20,310 bases of DNA from a virus: positions 1 through 20,310 of the IMG/VR virus record IMGVR_UViG_3300035663_001220; one strand, written 5' to 3'. Below the pieces are notes generated by a model that was given only the letters and a program-made list of their open reading frames with translations, was not told the origin of the DNA and made no database searches. Within the stretch, counting starts at the first letter, position 1. Each line of letters begins with the position of its first letter. Position numbers and translations under genes: made by a program. This document shows positions 6,691-12,165 of the stretch, piece by piece.

Positions 6691-7550
6691 GATGCCACCG
6701 TGTCACCTTTTTTGCTGGCTCGCTTGGGCTTGGTGGCCTTGGCCGAGAGAGCTGCGGTGGATTGACGGCGGACGGACGCCTCAAATTCTTCGTGGTCTCT
6801 CGAAGCTATGACGTCTTTTTTGCGACGCTCGGAAGCGATCTTCTTGCGTTGTCGCAAGATGAACTCGGCGGTGGTTTCCTCGTCGAGATCCTCTTCGTCG
6901 ACCACCTGGAACTTGTGGGTGTCGTCGGTCTTTTCCGACTGGAGCTTTTCACGCTCGGCGATCTGCTTCTTGGTAGCCGTCAGGTTGACATGCTTGACCT
7001 GTTGAGGCTTGCCACTGTGAGCACCCAGGCCGGTGGGGTCTGGATCGATCTCGAAGCCAGGGAGGAAGTTCTGGACGAATTGAGCGGCCACAATCTCCCG
7101 GGCCTGGGAGACCTCGTAGGACTCTTCGCCGTAGAGCTCGGCCGTACGAGCGAACCAGCCGAACTCGAAATCGTGGGGCCGGATCCGGAGCTTGGGCCGA
7201 CCCTCGTCGTCGAGTTGGATCTGCCCCGTCTTTTTGTTCTTGGCGAGCATCAGGTGCCGCAGCTCGTGATCGATCACCGCTTGGAGTCGTTTGCTGCTCC
7301 ATGCGATCATCGACTCGCCGTCGAGGATCATCAGAGCGTCGCCGAGCCCGCAGGTCCGCTCCGTTAGCTTGGTGATCCGGATGCTTCCAGCGGCCTCGGA
7401 GCCTCGCACCTTGATCGCTGGCCCCTCTTCGCTCCTGGCGATCAGTGCGGTGATCGTCACGCCTGCTGCATGAAGATCCCCATGGTTCTCCTTCATCACT
7501 TTCTGAATCGTCAAATTCACTTCTTCATTTGCAATTGAATACCAACTCAT
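6687..7550 (-). CDS. Phage zincin metallopeptidase-like protein
   Basis: A 287-residue protein beginning MSWYSIANEE. The start at 7550 is preferred to the ATG at 7556 because it overlaps the upstream stop as ATGA and has AAGGGAG seven bases before it. DHELRHL gives the HExxH zinc motif (H95, E96, H99), and RPHDFEFGWF (about 124-133) supplies the later His/Asp/Glu cluster typical of the putative phage metallopeptidase family (PF18894). The C-terminal third (from about 190) is a highly charged coiled coil with a Lys/Ala-rich end. The substrate is unknown; regulators or host proteins are possible targets. Coding continues directly into the small membrane gene. Confidence 0.85.
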   Translation of the reverse strand: MSWYSIANEEVNLTIQKVMKENHGDLHAAGVTITALIARSEEGPAIKVRGSEAAGSIRITKLTERTCGLGDALMILDGESMIAWSSKRLQAVIDHELRHLMLAKNKKTGQIQLDDEGRPKLRIRPHDFEFGWFARTAELYGEESYEVSQAREIVAAQFVQNFLPGFEIDPDPTGLGAHSGKPQQVKHVNLTATKKQIAEREKLQSEKTDDTHKFQVVDEEDLDEETTAEFILRQRKKIASERRKKDVIASRDHEEFEASVRRQSTAALSAKATKPKRASKKGDTVAS

Positions 7551-7912
7551 GCCCATTCTCCCTTGTCATTTACCGAAATCGTTTTCTTGAGACGGTGCAC
7601 AGTGCCTCCGTCCCGTCGTTCTTCCGTCGTCTCGATGATTCCCCAGGCCCTCAGGTCCGAGAAAGGTTGTGTCCAACAGTTAATCCCCCGGCCCGAGATC
7701 GCAGCCATCTCACGCATGGTGAGTCCGCGAGCAGCTCGGGAGATCGCCGTGAAGACTTGGAGTCGCTTGCCGATGATCGGCCTCGATTCCTTGCGGCCCG
7801 AGTCCGACCGTGCCGCAGCCAATCGGACCATGTCTCGATTCGCGTCGGCAGCATCGCCAGACAGGGGGAGGAATTGTTGCTCGAGCGCTGTCACGGTGAT
7901 CACTCCATCCAA
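7547..7912 (-). CDS. Winged-helix DNA-binding-like protein
   Basis: A 121-residue protein. Residues about 48-108 read as a winged helix: a first helix GKRLQVFTAISRA, a turn-helix pair GLTMREMAAISGRGINCWTQPF with the recognition helix SDLRAWGII, and a beta wing with basic residues (EERRDGGTVHRLKK). The N-terminal 40 residues contain a charged helix. It could be a transcription regulator of the operon or bind phage DNA for replication. The 3' end overlaps the metallopeptidase start as ATGA, and the start overlaps the upstream gene by 13 bases, so it is deep in the operon. Confidence 0.65.
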   Translation of the reverse strand: MDGVITVTALEQQFLPLSGDAADANRDMVRLAAARSDSGRKESRPIIGKRLQVFTAISRAARGLTMREMAAISGRGINCWTQPFSDLRAWGIIETTEERRDGGTVHRLKKTISVNDKGEWA

Positions 7913-8232
7913 GCTGGCTGTTCAGGAAGTGCCGACGCAGCCGACTGGACTGTCGGCATCACATCGACTTCGGCAGCCGTGGCCACCGCGGGCCAAGCGA
8001 CCTCGGGAGCATCGTCTGAGACTTGCCGACCTTCTGCGTCGACCTCGTCGATCTCGATCCCGGGATTCTGTTCGATGAACTCCCCGAGATGATTCCAAGG
8101 TGCATCGCCGAATCGGATGTACCACTGATCCAGGTCGACGTCATAGAACGTCTTGACTGGTTTCTTTTTCGTGCCCAAGCCGACCGCATAAAGCTTTCCG
8201 GCTTGGAGCGTAAACCCTGATAACTTTGGCAT
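7900..8232 (-). CDS. Unknown protein, first gene of the packed operon
   Basis: A 110-residue protein starting MPKLSGFTLQAGKLYAVGLG. Two ATG codons lie in tandem (8235 and 8232); the second has better spacing (six bases) from an AAAGGG sequence, and the further in-frame 8274 has no ribosome site. The first half is beta-rich with KKKPVKTFYDVDLDQWYIRFGD. The second half is acidic and low in complexity (EIDEVDAEGRQ, APEVAWPAVATAAEVD), probably disordered. Such a beta-rich core with an acidic tail is common among single-stranded DNA-binding proteins, but no clear signature is seen. It follows a 140-base structured gap and so may head its own transcript. Confidence 0.65.
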   Translation of the reverse strand: MPKLSGFTLQAGKLYAVGLGTKKKPVKTFYDVDLDQWYIRFGDAPWNHLGEFIEQNPGIEIDEVDAEGRQVSDDAPEVAWPAVATAAEVDVMPTVQSAASALPEQPAWME

Positions 8233-8313
8233 CATGAACCCTTTCAGATGACAACCAGAAAAAACACACAACAAACAAAACGATCGCTGGGGAACCGCCC
8301 CCCGAGGGCCTTT

Positions 8314-8357
8314 CGTGATGCGGGGACATCACGCAGCCCGCGACCGTGCAGCGCGGG
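8314..8357. other. Two strong adjacent hairpins in a gene-free gap
   Basis: CGTGATG at 8314-8320 pairs with CATCACG at 8327-8333, and CCCGCG at 8337-8342 pairs with CGCGGG at 8352-8357. Both lie in the gap 8233-8371 between two minus-strand genes. On the minus strand a T-rich stretch (TTTTGTTTGTTGTG, then TTTTTTC) follows at about 8264-8282, so the element could be a leader with a terminator, a processed RNA or an mRNA stabiliser. Confidence 0.45.
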
Positions 8358-8371
8358 AAAGGGCTACCGCG

Positions 8372-8578
8372 CTAACGACGAGGCACGATGCGTCCGACTA
8401 AGGAACGATACTGCCGAACTGGGGTTTTCACTGTGCGAGAGATCGCACGTGAGCACTGGCCTGACACGCACTGTGTCGCCGACTTGGTCGTCTCGGCTGC
8501 TGCGATCGCCGCATAGCCACCGCCGAGCAATACCAAACACATCGCATACAACACCAACCACAGACTTTGGGACCTCAT
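8372..8578 (-). CDS. Small secreted peptide with signal sequence
   Basis: A 68-residue protein starting MRSQSLWLVLYAMCLVLLGG, which is a typical signal peptide with a likely cleavage after YAAIAAA (about residue 28). The mature part has one Cys pair (QCVSGQC, spaced five) and a basic C-terminus (RQYRSLVGRIVPRR). A good ribosome site, GGAGG, sits five bases before the ATG, which supports translation. It lies between the tRNA-like genes and the structured gap. Small basic exported peptides could be toxins, lysis aids or signals, but no family is recognised. Confidence 0.6.
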   Translation of the reverse strand: MRSQSLWLVLYAMCLVLLGGGYAAIAAAETTKSATQCVSGQCSRAISRTVKTPVRQYRSLVGRIVPRR

Positions 8579-8643
8579 TGTCGCCTCCGCTGGAAAAGAC
8601 TATCAACCAAACCGCCTCGTACGTCGCTCGTACGACTGGCAAA

Positions 8644-8713
8644 GCCCTGAGCAGGATTCGAACCCGCGCTTCCTGGATTACTCCAGGTGTTCCTCCGCAA
8701 TAACTTTCAGGGC
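8644..8713 (-). tRNA. tRNA-like gene, identity uncertain
   Basis: On the minus strand a 70-base cloverleaf: acceptor GCCCTGA with TCAGGGC (7 bp), a T arm GCGGG-TTCGAAT-CCTGC with the canonical loop, a D arm with GTT/AAC pairing and GCGG in its loop, and an anticodon arm CCTGG/CCAGG with only six loop bases (AGTAAT), where seven are normal. By the usual U33 rule the anticodon would read AAT, but the short loop makes this unsure. It may be a degenerate tRNA or another structured RNA. No CCA is encoded. Confidence 0.5.
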
Positions 8714-8718
8714 TAAAA

Positions 8719-8787
8719 GAACCGGACAGGGCTTGAACCTGCATTTCGACGCACCAAAGGCGCGAGACTTACTTAGTCGACCGGTCC
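8719..8787 (-). tRNA. tRNA-like gene, possible Gln (TTG) anticodon
   Basis: On the minus strand, 69 bases: acceptor GGACCGG with CCGGTTC (7 bp with one G-T), T arm GCAGG-TTCAAGC-CCTGT, a short D arm GAC/GTC whose loop lacks the usual GG, and an anticodon arm of four pairs (GCGC/GCGT) with the seven-base loop CTTTGGT. That puts T33 before TTG, a glutamine anticodon. A different register with TTT (Lys) is possible. It is only five bases upstream (minus sense) of the other tRNA-like gene, so the two form a tandem pair. Confidence 0.5.
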
Positions 8788-8863
8788 TCGCAACACTGGG
8801 CAGTTGCCCGCTCAACGTTCAAGCTTGCGAGAAGCACCGCCATGACAAGGCCATTGCGACTCG

Positions 8864-9364
8864 CTACGCTCGTTCGTGTGTGTTACTCAGTACTTGTTTC
8901 TGTTGTTCGGCTAGCATGTCGAGGCATGCTCGCACGGCTGCGTCTCGCGACTCCAATAGCAACTGGGCTGCTTGAACTCGCTCGAATGTGTTCTCTCCAA
9001 CCGTATCGCGAAACCTAAGGTAAATCGAATCGTTGACGTGCCAGAATTTCCTTGCGATGACGCGAGGTATGTCAGCGTCTGGAAACTCAGAAATCCAAAA
9101 GTTGATCGCGTTCACTTCATTTACTTTAGACTCACGTGTTGGGCAAAACCCAGTCCCGATACGCATCGCCCAAGTGTAAGATTCAAGGAGCTTGCGAAGT
9201 GCCACTTGTCGCTCGTGCGTTGGTGAAAGTGACTCTTGCAAATACTCAGCGACACTCCGATAGTTGACCGCGATGGCAGTCAAATCGTGGGGAGCGTTGT
9301 TCGGGTCCATCCAGCCGATCATCTTGTCGGCTAGGACTTCCCAGCAGTCAGGTGTCTCAGGCAT
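8864..9364 (-). CDS. Unknown helical protein
   Basis: A 166-residue protein with no membrane segment. It reads as mostly alpha-helical (ADKMIGWMD, SVAEYLQESLSPTHERQ, VALRKLLESYTWAM, VNAINFWISEF). I see no catalytic motif. The start overlaps the upstream gene by 8 bases, consistent with an operon. Only three cysteines occur and they do not form a metal site. It is the last protein before the tRNA-like pair. A longer upstream reading is not needed since coupling explains the start. Confidence 0.7.
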   Translation of the reverse strand: MPETPDCWEVLADKMIGWMDPNNAPHDLTAIAVNYRSVAEYLQESLSPTHERQVALRKLLESYTWAMRIGTGFCPTRESKVNEVNAINFWISEFPDADIPRVIARKFWHVNDSIYLRFRDTVGENTFERVQAAQLLLESRDAAVRACLDMLAEQQKQVLSNTHERA

Positions 9365-9743
9365 CGCTTGTGTACCTCACAGTCCGATCAACCCTAGGTG
9401 CTGCGACAGCGATTGTCTCTTGTTCCTTGGGGACGCCTCTATCGAAGGTCACCAGGGTCAAATGTGTGATGCCCGTCGGCATGCGATCCGCAACGCCAGT
9501 GCTAGCCGACCAGCCCATCCACCCAGCAAGTGCATGCGCCGTCTCAGTCGTCGCCTCTCTGGACTTGGCGAGCTTTGTCGCCCAGGTCAACGCTTCAGCC
9601 ATCGCATCGCTGCCGACGAAAGCTCGCAACGGCATGTCATCGACCGACGATCTGGCAATCACAACGACGACGACCGTGTGATCTTCGGGCTTTCGTTTGC
9701 TGGGCAGTGGTTGGATCTTCTTTGGTTTTAGGGCGATTCCCAT
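9357..9743 (-). CDS. Unknown protein
   Basis: A 128-residue protein. The N-terminus is basic (ALKPKKIQPLPSKRKPED), then a hydrophobic beta strand HTVVVVVIARSSV, then a helix with EALTWATKLAKS, then another strand THLTLVTFDRG. This could be a small alpha/beta fold, but no family is recognised. The ATG overlaps the upstream stop as TGATG (9741-9745). The amino-acid use is like that of its neighbours, with many Ala, Val and Asp codons. Confidence 0.7.
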   Translation of the reverse strand: MGIALKPKKIQPLPSKRKPEDHTVVVVVIARSSVDDMPLRAFVGSDAMAEALTWATKLAKSREATTETAHALAGWMGWSASTGVADRMPTGITHLTLVTFDRGVPKEQETIAVAAPRVDRTVRYTSDA

Positions 9744-10072
9744 CAGGCCACCATGTCCACGACTGAGGCCTCGATGTCTACTTGGACGGTGAACGCAACG
9801 TCGGCCGTCAGTTCGACGAGCGTGACTGAGTCTCGGCCTCGCATGTTTCGCATCACGGCCCAGAAGTACCGCAGATGGTTCAGGAGCGTCCCGTCGGTAT
9901 TGCCGACATGGTGGGCGAACTGATTCCAGGCCGACGCCAGCTCTGGCACCGAGCCTCGGACGACCAGCAGAGTCGTGCCGACTCGCAGGACGGCCTCGCG
10001 ATCGCCGACACGAGAGGCGACCTCATAAAGTCGATCCACGTGCTTCAAAAATCGTTGCTGCTTGTCTGTCAT
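9743..10072 (-). CDS. Unknown protein, second gene of the minus arm
   Basis: A 109-residue protein starting MTDKQQRFLKHVDRLYEVAS. An upstream in-frame GTG at 10078 is possible, but the ATG at 10072 has better spacing from an AAGGG site. It is a mostly helical protein in its first half and beta-rich at the end (VTLVELTADVAFTVQVDIEAS). It lies just after the intrinsic terminator at 10100-10136, so it can be transcribed only by read-through or from its own promoter, which I do not see. Function unknown. Confidence 0.7.
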   Translation of the reverse strand: MTDKQQRFLKHVDRLYEVASRVGDREAVLRVGTTLLVVRGSVPELASAWNQFAHHVGNTDGTLLNHLRYFWAVMRNMRGRDSVTLVELTADVAFTVQVDIEASVVDMVA

Positions 10073-10099
10073 TCTCACTTGCCCTTTTCAATGAGTTTG

Positions 10100-10136
10100 A
10101 AAAAAGGCCCCGGTATCGATCCGTGATACCGGGGCC
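10100..10136 (-). terminator. Strong Rho-independent terminator on the minus strand
   Basis: A perfect 12-bp stem, GGCCCCGGTATC at 10106-10117 with GATACCGGGGCC at 10125-10136, has a 7-base loop and is followed on the minus strand by TTTTTT (10100-10105). It ends transcription just after the first minus-strand gene. Confidence 0.9.
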
Positions 10137-10157
10137 ACACACCCCGCCCGAAGCGGC

Positions 10158-10472
10158 TCAAGCTAGTCTTCGAAAGACCGATTTGTCCTTGAGTTTTGAA
10201 ACCTCCCTGTTGGCGAGCAAAGCACCCGCAGAAATCAAACGGCTCTCGTAGGCGGCTTGATCATCCTGATCATGCCGACACTTGGCCGAAATCATTTGCT
10301 GATAGCACTTGTCGCATAACCCTCGTCTGGTCGCTTTCATGTCGCACTCGGCACCGTCGCGAGTAGTTCCGAGGCACTTGCCCGATTGGACACGCTCCTC
10401 GACTCGTCGTTGTTGCTTCGAAGTACGCGACGATCGCAAAACCATAATCAGATGTTCCCTTGACTGACCCAT
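10158..10472 (-). CDS. Small basic Cys-rich protein, first gene of the minus arm
   Basis: A 104-residue basic protein. GGGAGG is six bases before the ATG at 10472, a good ribosome site. The N-terminus is Arg-rich (LRSSRTSKQQRRVEERVQ, about 12-29). Four cysteines form a likely zinc site, C33, C43, C53 and C56 (CX9CX9CX2C), with GLCDKCYQQ at the end of the site. It is the first gene after a near-consensus promoter and is followed immediately by a strong terminator. That is the position of antitermination genes such as lambda N. An antiterminator or early regulator is therefore possible, but sequence similarity to N is not visible. Another option is a simple nucleic-acid-binding zinc protein. 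Confidence 0.75.
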   Translation of the reverse strand: MGQSREHLIMVLRSSRTSKQQRRVEERVQSGKCLGTTRDGAECDMKATRRGLCDKCYQQMISAKCRHDQDDQAAYESRLISAGALLANREVSKLKDKSVFRRLA

Positions 10473-10549
10473 TCGTCACCTCCCGGCAGGATGTGTTTGG
10501 CTTCCTTGCCGGTTTGCCGCTCGACGCGGTGTCGAGCACATGGCGTTAC

Positions 10550-10578
10550 TTTATAGGAATCTTATGTGCACACGTCAA
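10550..10578 (-). promoter_or_regulatory. Near-consensus sigma70-type promoter for the minus arm
   Basis: Minus-strand -35 TTGACG (10573-10578), 17-base spacer and -10 TATAAA (10550-10555). It drives the gene that starts at 10472. One arm of the operator-like inverted repeat (10561-10570) lies inside its spacer. A hairpin (CTCGAC 10520-10525 with GTCGAG 10531-10536) is present in the leader. Confidence 0.8.
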
Positions 10579-10617
10579 CATTATTTATGCATTTCAAATA
10601 CATTGGATGCACATAAG
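10561..10617. promoter_or_regulatory. Operator-like inverted repeat between divergent promoters
   Basis: CTTATGTGCA at 10561-10570 is repeated in inverse as TGCACATAAG at 10608-10617, a perfect 10-bp match with centres 47 bp apart. A further palindrome, ATGCAT, lies between them near 10588-10593. The arms sit in the spacers of the two opposite promoters, as expected for a repressor binding both. Confidence 0.65.
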
Positions 10618-10630
10618 AACGCGGTATACC
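10603..10630 (+). promoter_or_regulatory. Probable promoter for the plus arm
   Basis: TTGGAT (10603-10608), 16-base spacer, then TATACC (10625-10630). It is a weaker match than the divergent promoter. The right arm of the inverted repeat covers the end of its -35 and the first half of the spacer. The first gene starts at 10684. Confidence 0.45.
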
Positions 10631-10683
10631 CTGGTTTTTACTTGGTCTATTGCTTTTGAAAATTTTTTCTGCATGATGGTTTC

Positions 10684-11046
10684 ATGGCACAACCAAAAGA
10701 AAAAATTCCGGTCGAGAAGATCCAGCTATTGGTCCAGATCCTTGCGTGCCTGCACGACAGCACCGAGAAGGCCGCAGCGGACTTTGTCCTAGCAAATTTC
10801 ACAGAAGCAGACGTCGAAGGCTGGAGAACTCTCCACCGAGGACTGATTTATGCCCAGCGAATCATCAAGAAAATCTCTGGTCCGGCGAGTCCAGTGCAAA
10901 AGCTTGATCTCGATGTGCTGCTGCTGCCGGAGCACAGGTCCAAGAAAGCCAAACGGTCGGCAGAGAAGAAAGCCGACCTGGAAAAACTCGACGCCGCCGA
11001 GGCAAAGGTCAAAGAGATCAGGAAACGCAAACCGCCGTCCCAGTGA
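10684..11046 (+). CDS. Unknown basic protein, first gene of the plus arm
   Basis: A 120-residue protein starting MAQPKEKIPVEKIQLLVQIL. The first 60 residues are helical (LLVQILACLHDSTEKAAADFVL, then WRTLHRGLIYAQRIIKKIS). Residues 85-120 form a very basic, charged helix (KKAKRSAEKKADLEKLDA, VKEIRKRKPP). No helix-turn-helix can be recognised. It lies beside the divergent control region, where a repressor would be expected, so a DNA-binding role is plausible though unproven. Out-of-frame ATGs at 10673 and 10676 are excluded by frame, and the ribosome site is weak. Confidence 0.7.
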   Translation: MAQPKEKIPVEKIQLLVQILACLHDSTEKAAADFVLANFTEADVEGWRTLHRGLIYAQRIIKKISGPASPVQKLDLDVLLLPEHRSKKAKRSAEKKADLEKLDAAEAKVKEIRKRKPPSQ

Positions 11047-11164
11047 CATTGCGTCGCTTCCATCGCTTGGCAAGCCATCGAGCTCGCCGACGGGGGACCT
11101 GGTCCCACCTTACCAACACTGCACCGGACTCCACATCGACAATAAAAACGTTGACTTTCGGCAT
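11018..11164 (-). CDS. Possible 48-residue very basic protein, antisense
   Basis: A short ORF on the minus strand, inside an otherwise gene-free stretch and overlapping the end of the first plus-strand gene by 29 bases. The protein starts MPKVNVFIVDVESG and has a strongly basic middle (VPRRRARWLAKRWKRRN). A GGTGA sequence lies five to six bases before the ATG. The beta strand followed by an Arg/Trp helix looks protein-like, but the overlap with a plus-strand gene and the small size leave real doubt. If it is translated, nucleic-acid binding is likely. Confidence 0.35.
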   Translation of the reverse strand: MPKVNVFIVDVESGAVLVRWDQVPRRRARWLAKRWKRRNVTGTAVCVS

Positions 11165-11221
11165 GATTTCACCACGAGAAACTACAAGACTTTGAAACAA
11201 CGCAGCTAGTATCCGATGGGT

Positions 11222-11253
11222 TTTGACACGTATGGTCAAAGCCGTCCTAGATT
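11222..11253 (+). promoter_or_regulatory. Possible promoter and operator before the GYF_2 gene
   Basis: TTGACA (11223-11228) is followed after 19 bases by TAGATT (11248-11253), so the spacing is longer than ideal. Overlapping the -35 is an inverted repeat, TTTGAC (11222-11227) with GTCAAA (11235-11240). Bases 11047-11221 upstream hold nothing else on the plus strand. Confidence 0.35.
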
Positions 11254-11267
11254 TCCTAAACCGTCCA

Positions 11268-11287
11268 GTTTTCCCAGCCGGGAAAAC
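11268..11287 (+). other. Perfect 8-bp hairpin in the leader of the GYF_2 gene
   Basis: GTTTTCCC (11268-11275) pairs with GGGAAAAC (11280-11287) around a 4-base loop, 20 bases before the ATG. No T tract follows, so it is a leader structure or protein site, not a classic terminator. Confidence 0.5.
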
Positions 11288-11307
11288 GCAAAGAAAAGGG
11301 TAAAGCA

Positions 11308-11832
11308 ATGTCTGCATGGCACGTCCGAGCAGGTGGTAAGACAATTGGTCCCATCAGTTCCACGCAGTTGAAACAAGCGGTTGAAGCTGGAAAAGTACCG
11401 GCGAACGCTCAGGTTCGTAAAGATGGGGTCGATGACTGGCAACCGATCACGAAGATCAAGGGACTCAATTGGCCCGAGGTGGCTCTTGAGCCTCGATCGC
11501 TTGCCCCGTTGCCGAACGAGGTTATCGCACCCCAGCCGGCGCCGATCCCGGCTTATCAGCAACCGATGTTTCAACCCGCCGCAGCTCCGGTACCACAGAG
11601 CATCGTGAATGTTCACGTGGCCGCACCGACAATTAGGCGATGGAGCCGGGGTACTGCTATCTTGCTGAGTCTGATCATCCCTGGTTTGGGGCAAGCTTAC
11701 AAAGGGCAGATCATCAATGGGCTGGTTTGGTTTGTGGTGACGATCGCCGGATACATCATGTTGATCGTTCCTGGCGTGATACTTCACATTCTGTGCCTTG
11801 TTGGTGCATCTTGGGGGGATGAAACGCGGTGA
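11308..11832 (+). CDS. GYF_2 domain protein with C-terminal membrane segments
   Basis: A 174-residue protein. Residues 3-52 form a GYF_2 domain (WHVRAGGKTIGPIS, then LKQAVEAGKV, VRKDGVDDWQPI), a fold that usually binds Pro-rich peptides. A Pro/Ala/Gln-rich linker (about 60-108) follows, then two hydrophobic segments from about 117 to 170 with IIPGLGQAYKGQIINGLVWF, which resembles TM2-type small membrane domains. GYF_2 plus membrane anchor combinations are common in planctomycete proteins. It is likely in the inner membrane with the GYF domain in the cytoplasm. AAGGG precedes the ATG at a short distance. Here it looks like an accessory (moron) gene between the control region and the integration genes. 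Confidence 0.85.
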   Translation: MSAWHVRAGGKTIGPISSTQLKQAVEAGKVPANAQVRKDGVDDWQPITKIKGLNWPEVALEPRSLAPLPNEVIAPQPAPIPAYQQPMFQPAAAPVPQSIVNVHVAAPTIRRWSRGTAILLSLIIPGLGQAYKGQIINGLVWFVVTIAGYIMLIVPGVILHILCLVGASWGDETR

Positions 11833-11876
11833 AGCCTTGACTCTGCCGACCGAGTCCGTAGACTGTTCGCAACACC

Positions 11877-11893
11877 CCGCTCGGAGCGGTTTT
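11877..11893 (+). terminator. Possible Rho-independent terminator after the GYF_2 gene
   Basis: CCGCT (11877-11881) pairs with AGCGG (11885-11889) and TTTT follows. The stem is only five pairs with a three-base loop, so it is weak. It would separate the GYF_2 gene from the excisionase-integrase pair. Confidence 0.45.
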
Positions 11894-11919
11894 CAGGATG
11901 AAGACCACTCGGAGCCATC

Positions 11920-12162
11920 ATGTCGGCAAATTCTACGGACACCACGCAGATCCTCGGATTGCTCCAGCAGTCGATCGAGGCTGCGATGCGGAAATCTACA
12001 ATACCTCGCGAAGCTTTCTCCAGGGAGGAAGTCGCGGAAATCCTCGGTGTCTCTGTCCGTACGATCGATGGCTTGATCGATTCCCAGCAGCTCCGAGCCG
12101 TCAAAATCGGTAGGCATCTGAGAATCGACCGCAAGGAAATCGATCGGTTTTTAGGCCGGTAG
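11920..12162 (+). CDS. Excisionase-like helix-turn-helix protein
   Basis: An 80-residue protein. Residues about 33-78 form an HTH_17 or MerR-like winged helix: FSREEVAEILGVSVRTID is the helix-turn-helix, then GLIDSQQLRAVKIGRHLRID carries the wing, ending with RKEIDRFL. This is the excisionase family. The N-terminal 30 residues are helical and less conserved. The stop is three bases before the integrase start, so the two form a unit. Its job would be to bend att DNA and direct excision, or to act as a repressor. GGAG lies five to six bases before the ATG. Confidence 0.88.
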   Translation: MSANSTDTTQILGLLQQSIEAAMRKSTIPREAFSREEVAEILGVSVRTIDGLIDSQQLRAVKIGRHLRIDRKEIDRFLGR

Positions 12163-12165
12163 TGA

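Noticed and set aside
8364-8744. Minus-strand frame of 126 codons
   Set aside because: It runs through a tRNA-like gene and through the signal-peptide gene in another frame, which has a good ribosome site.
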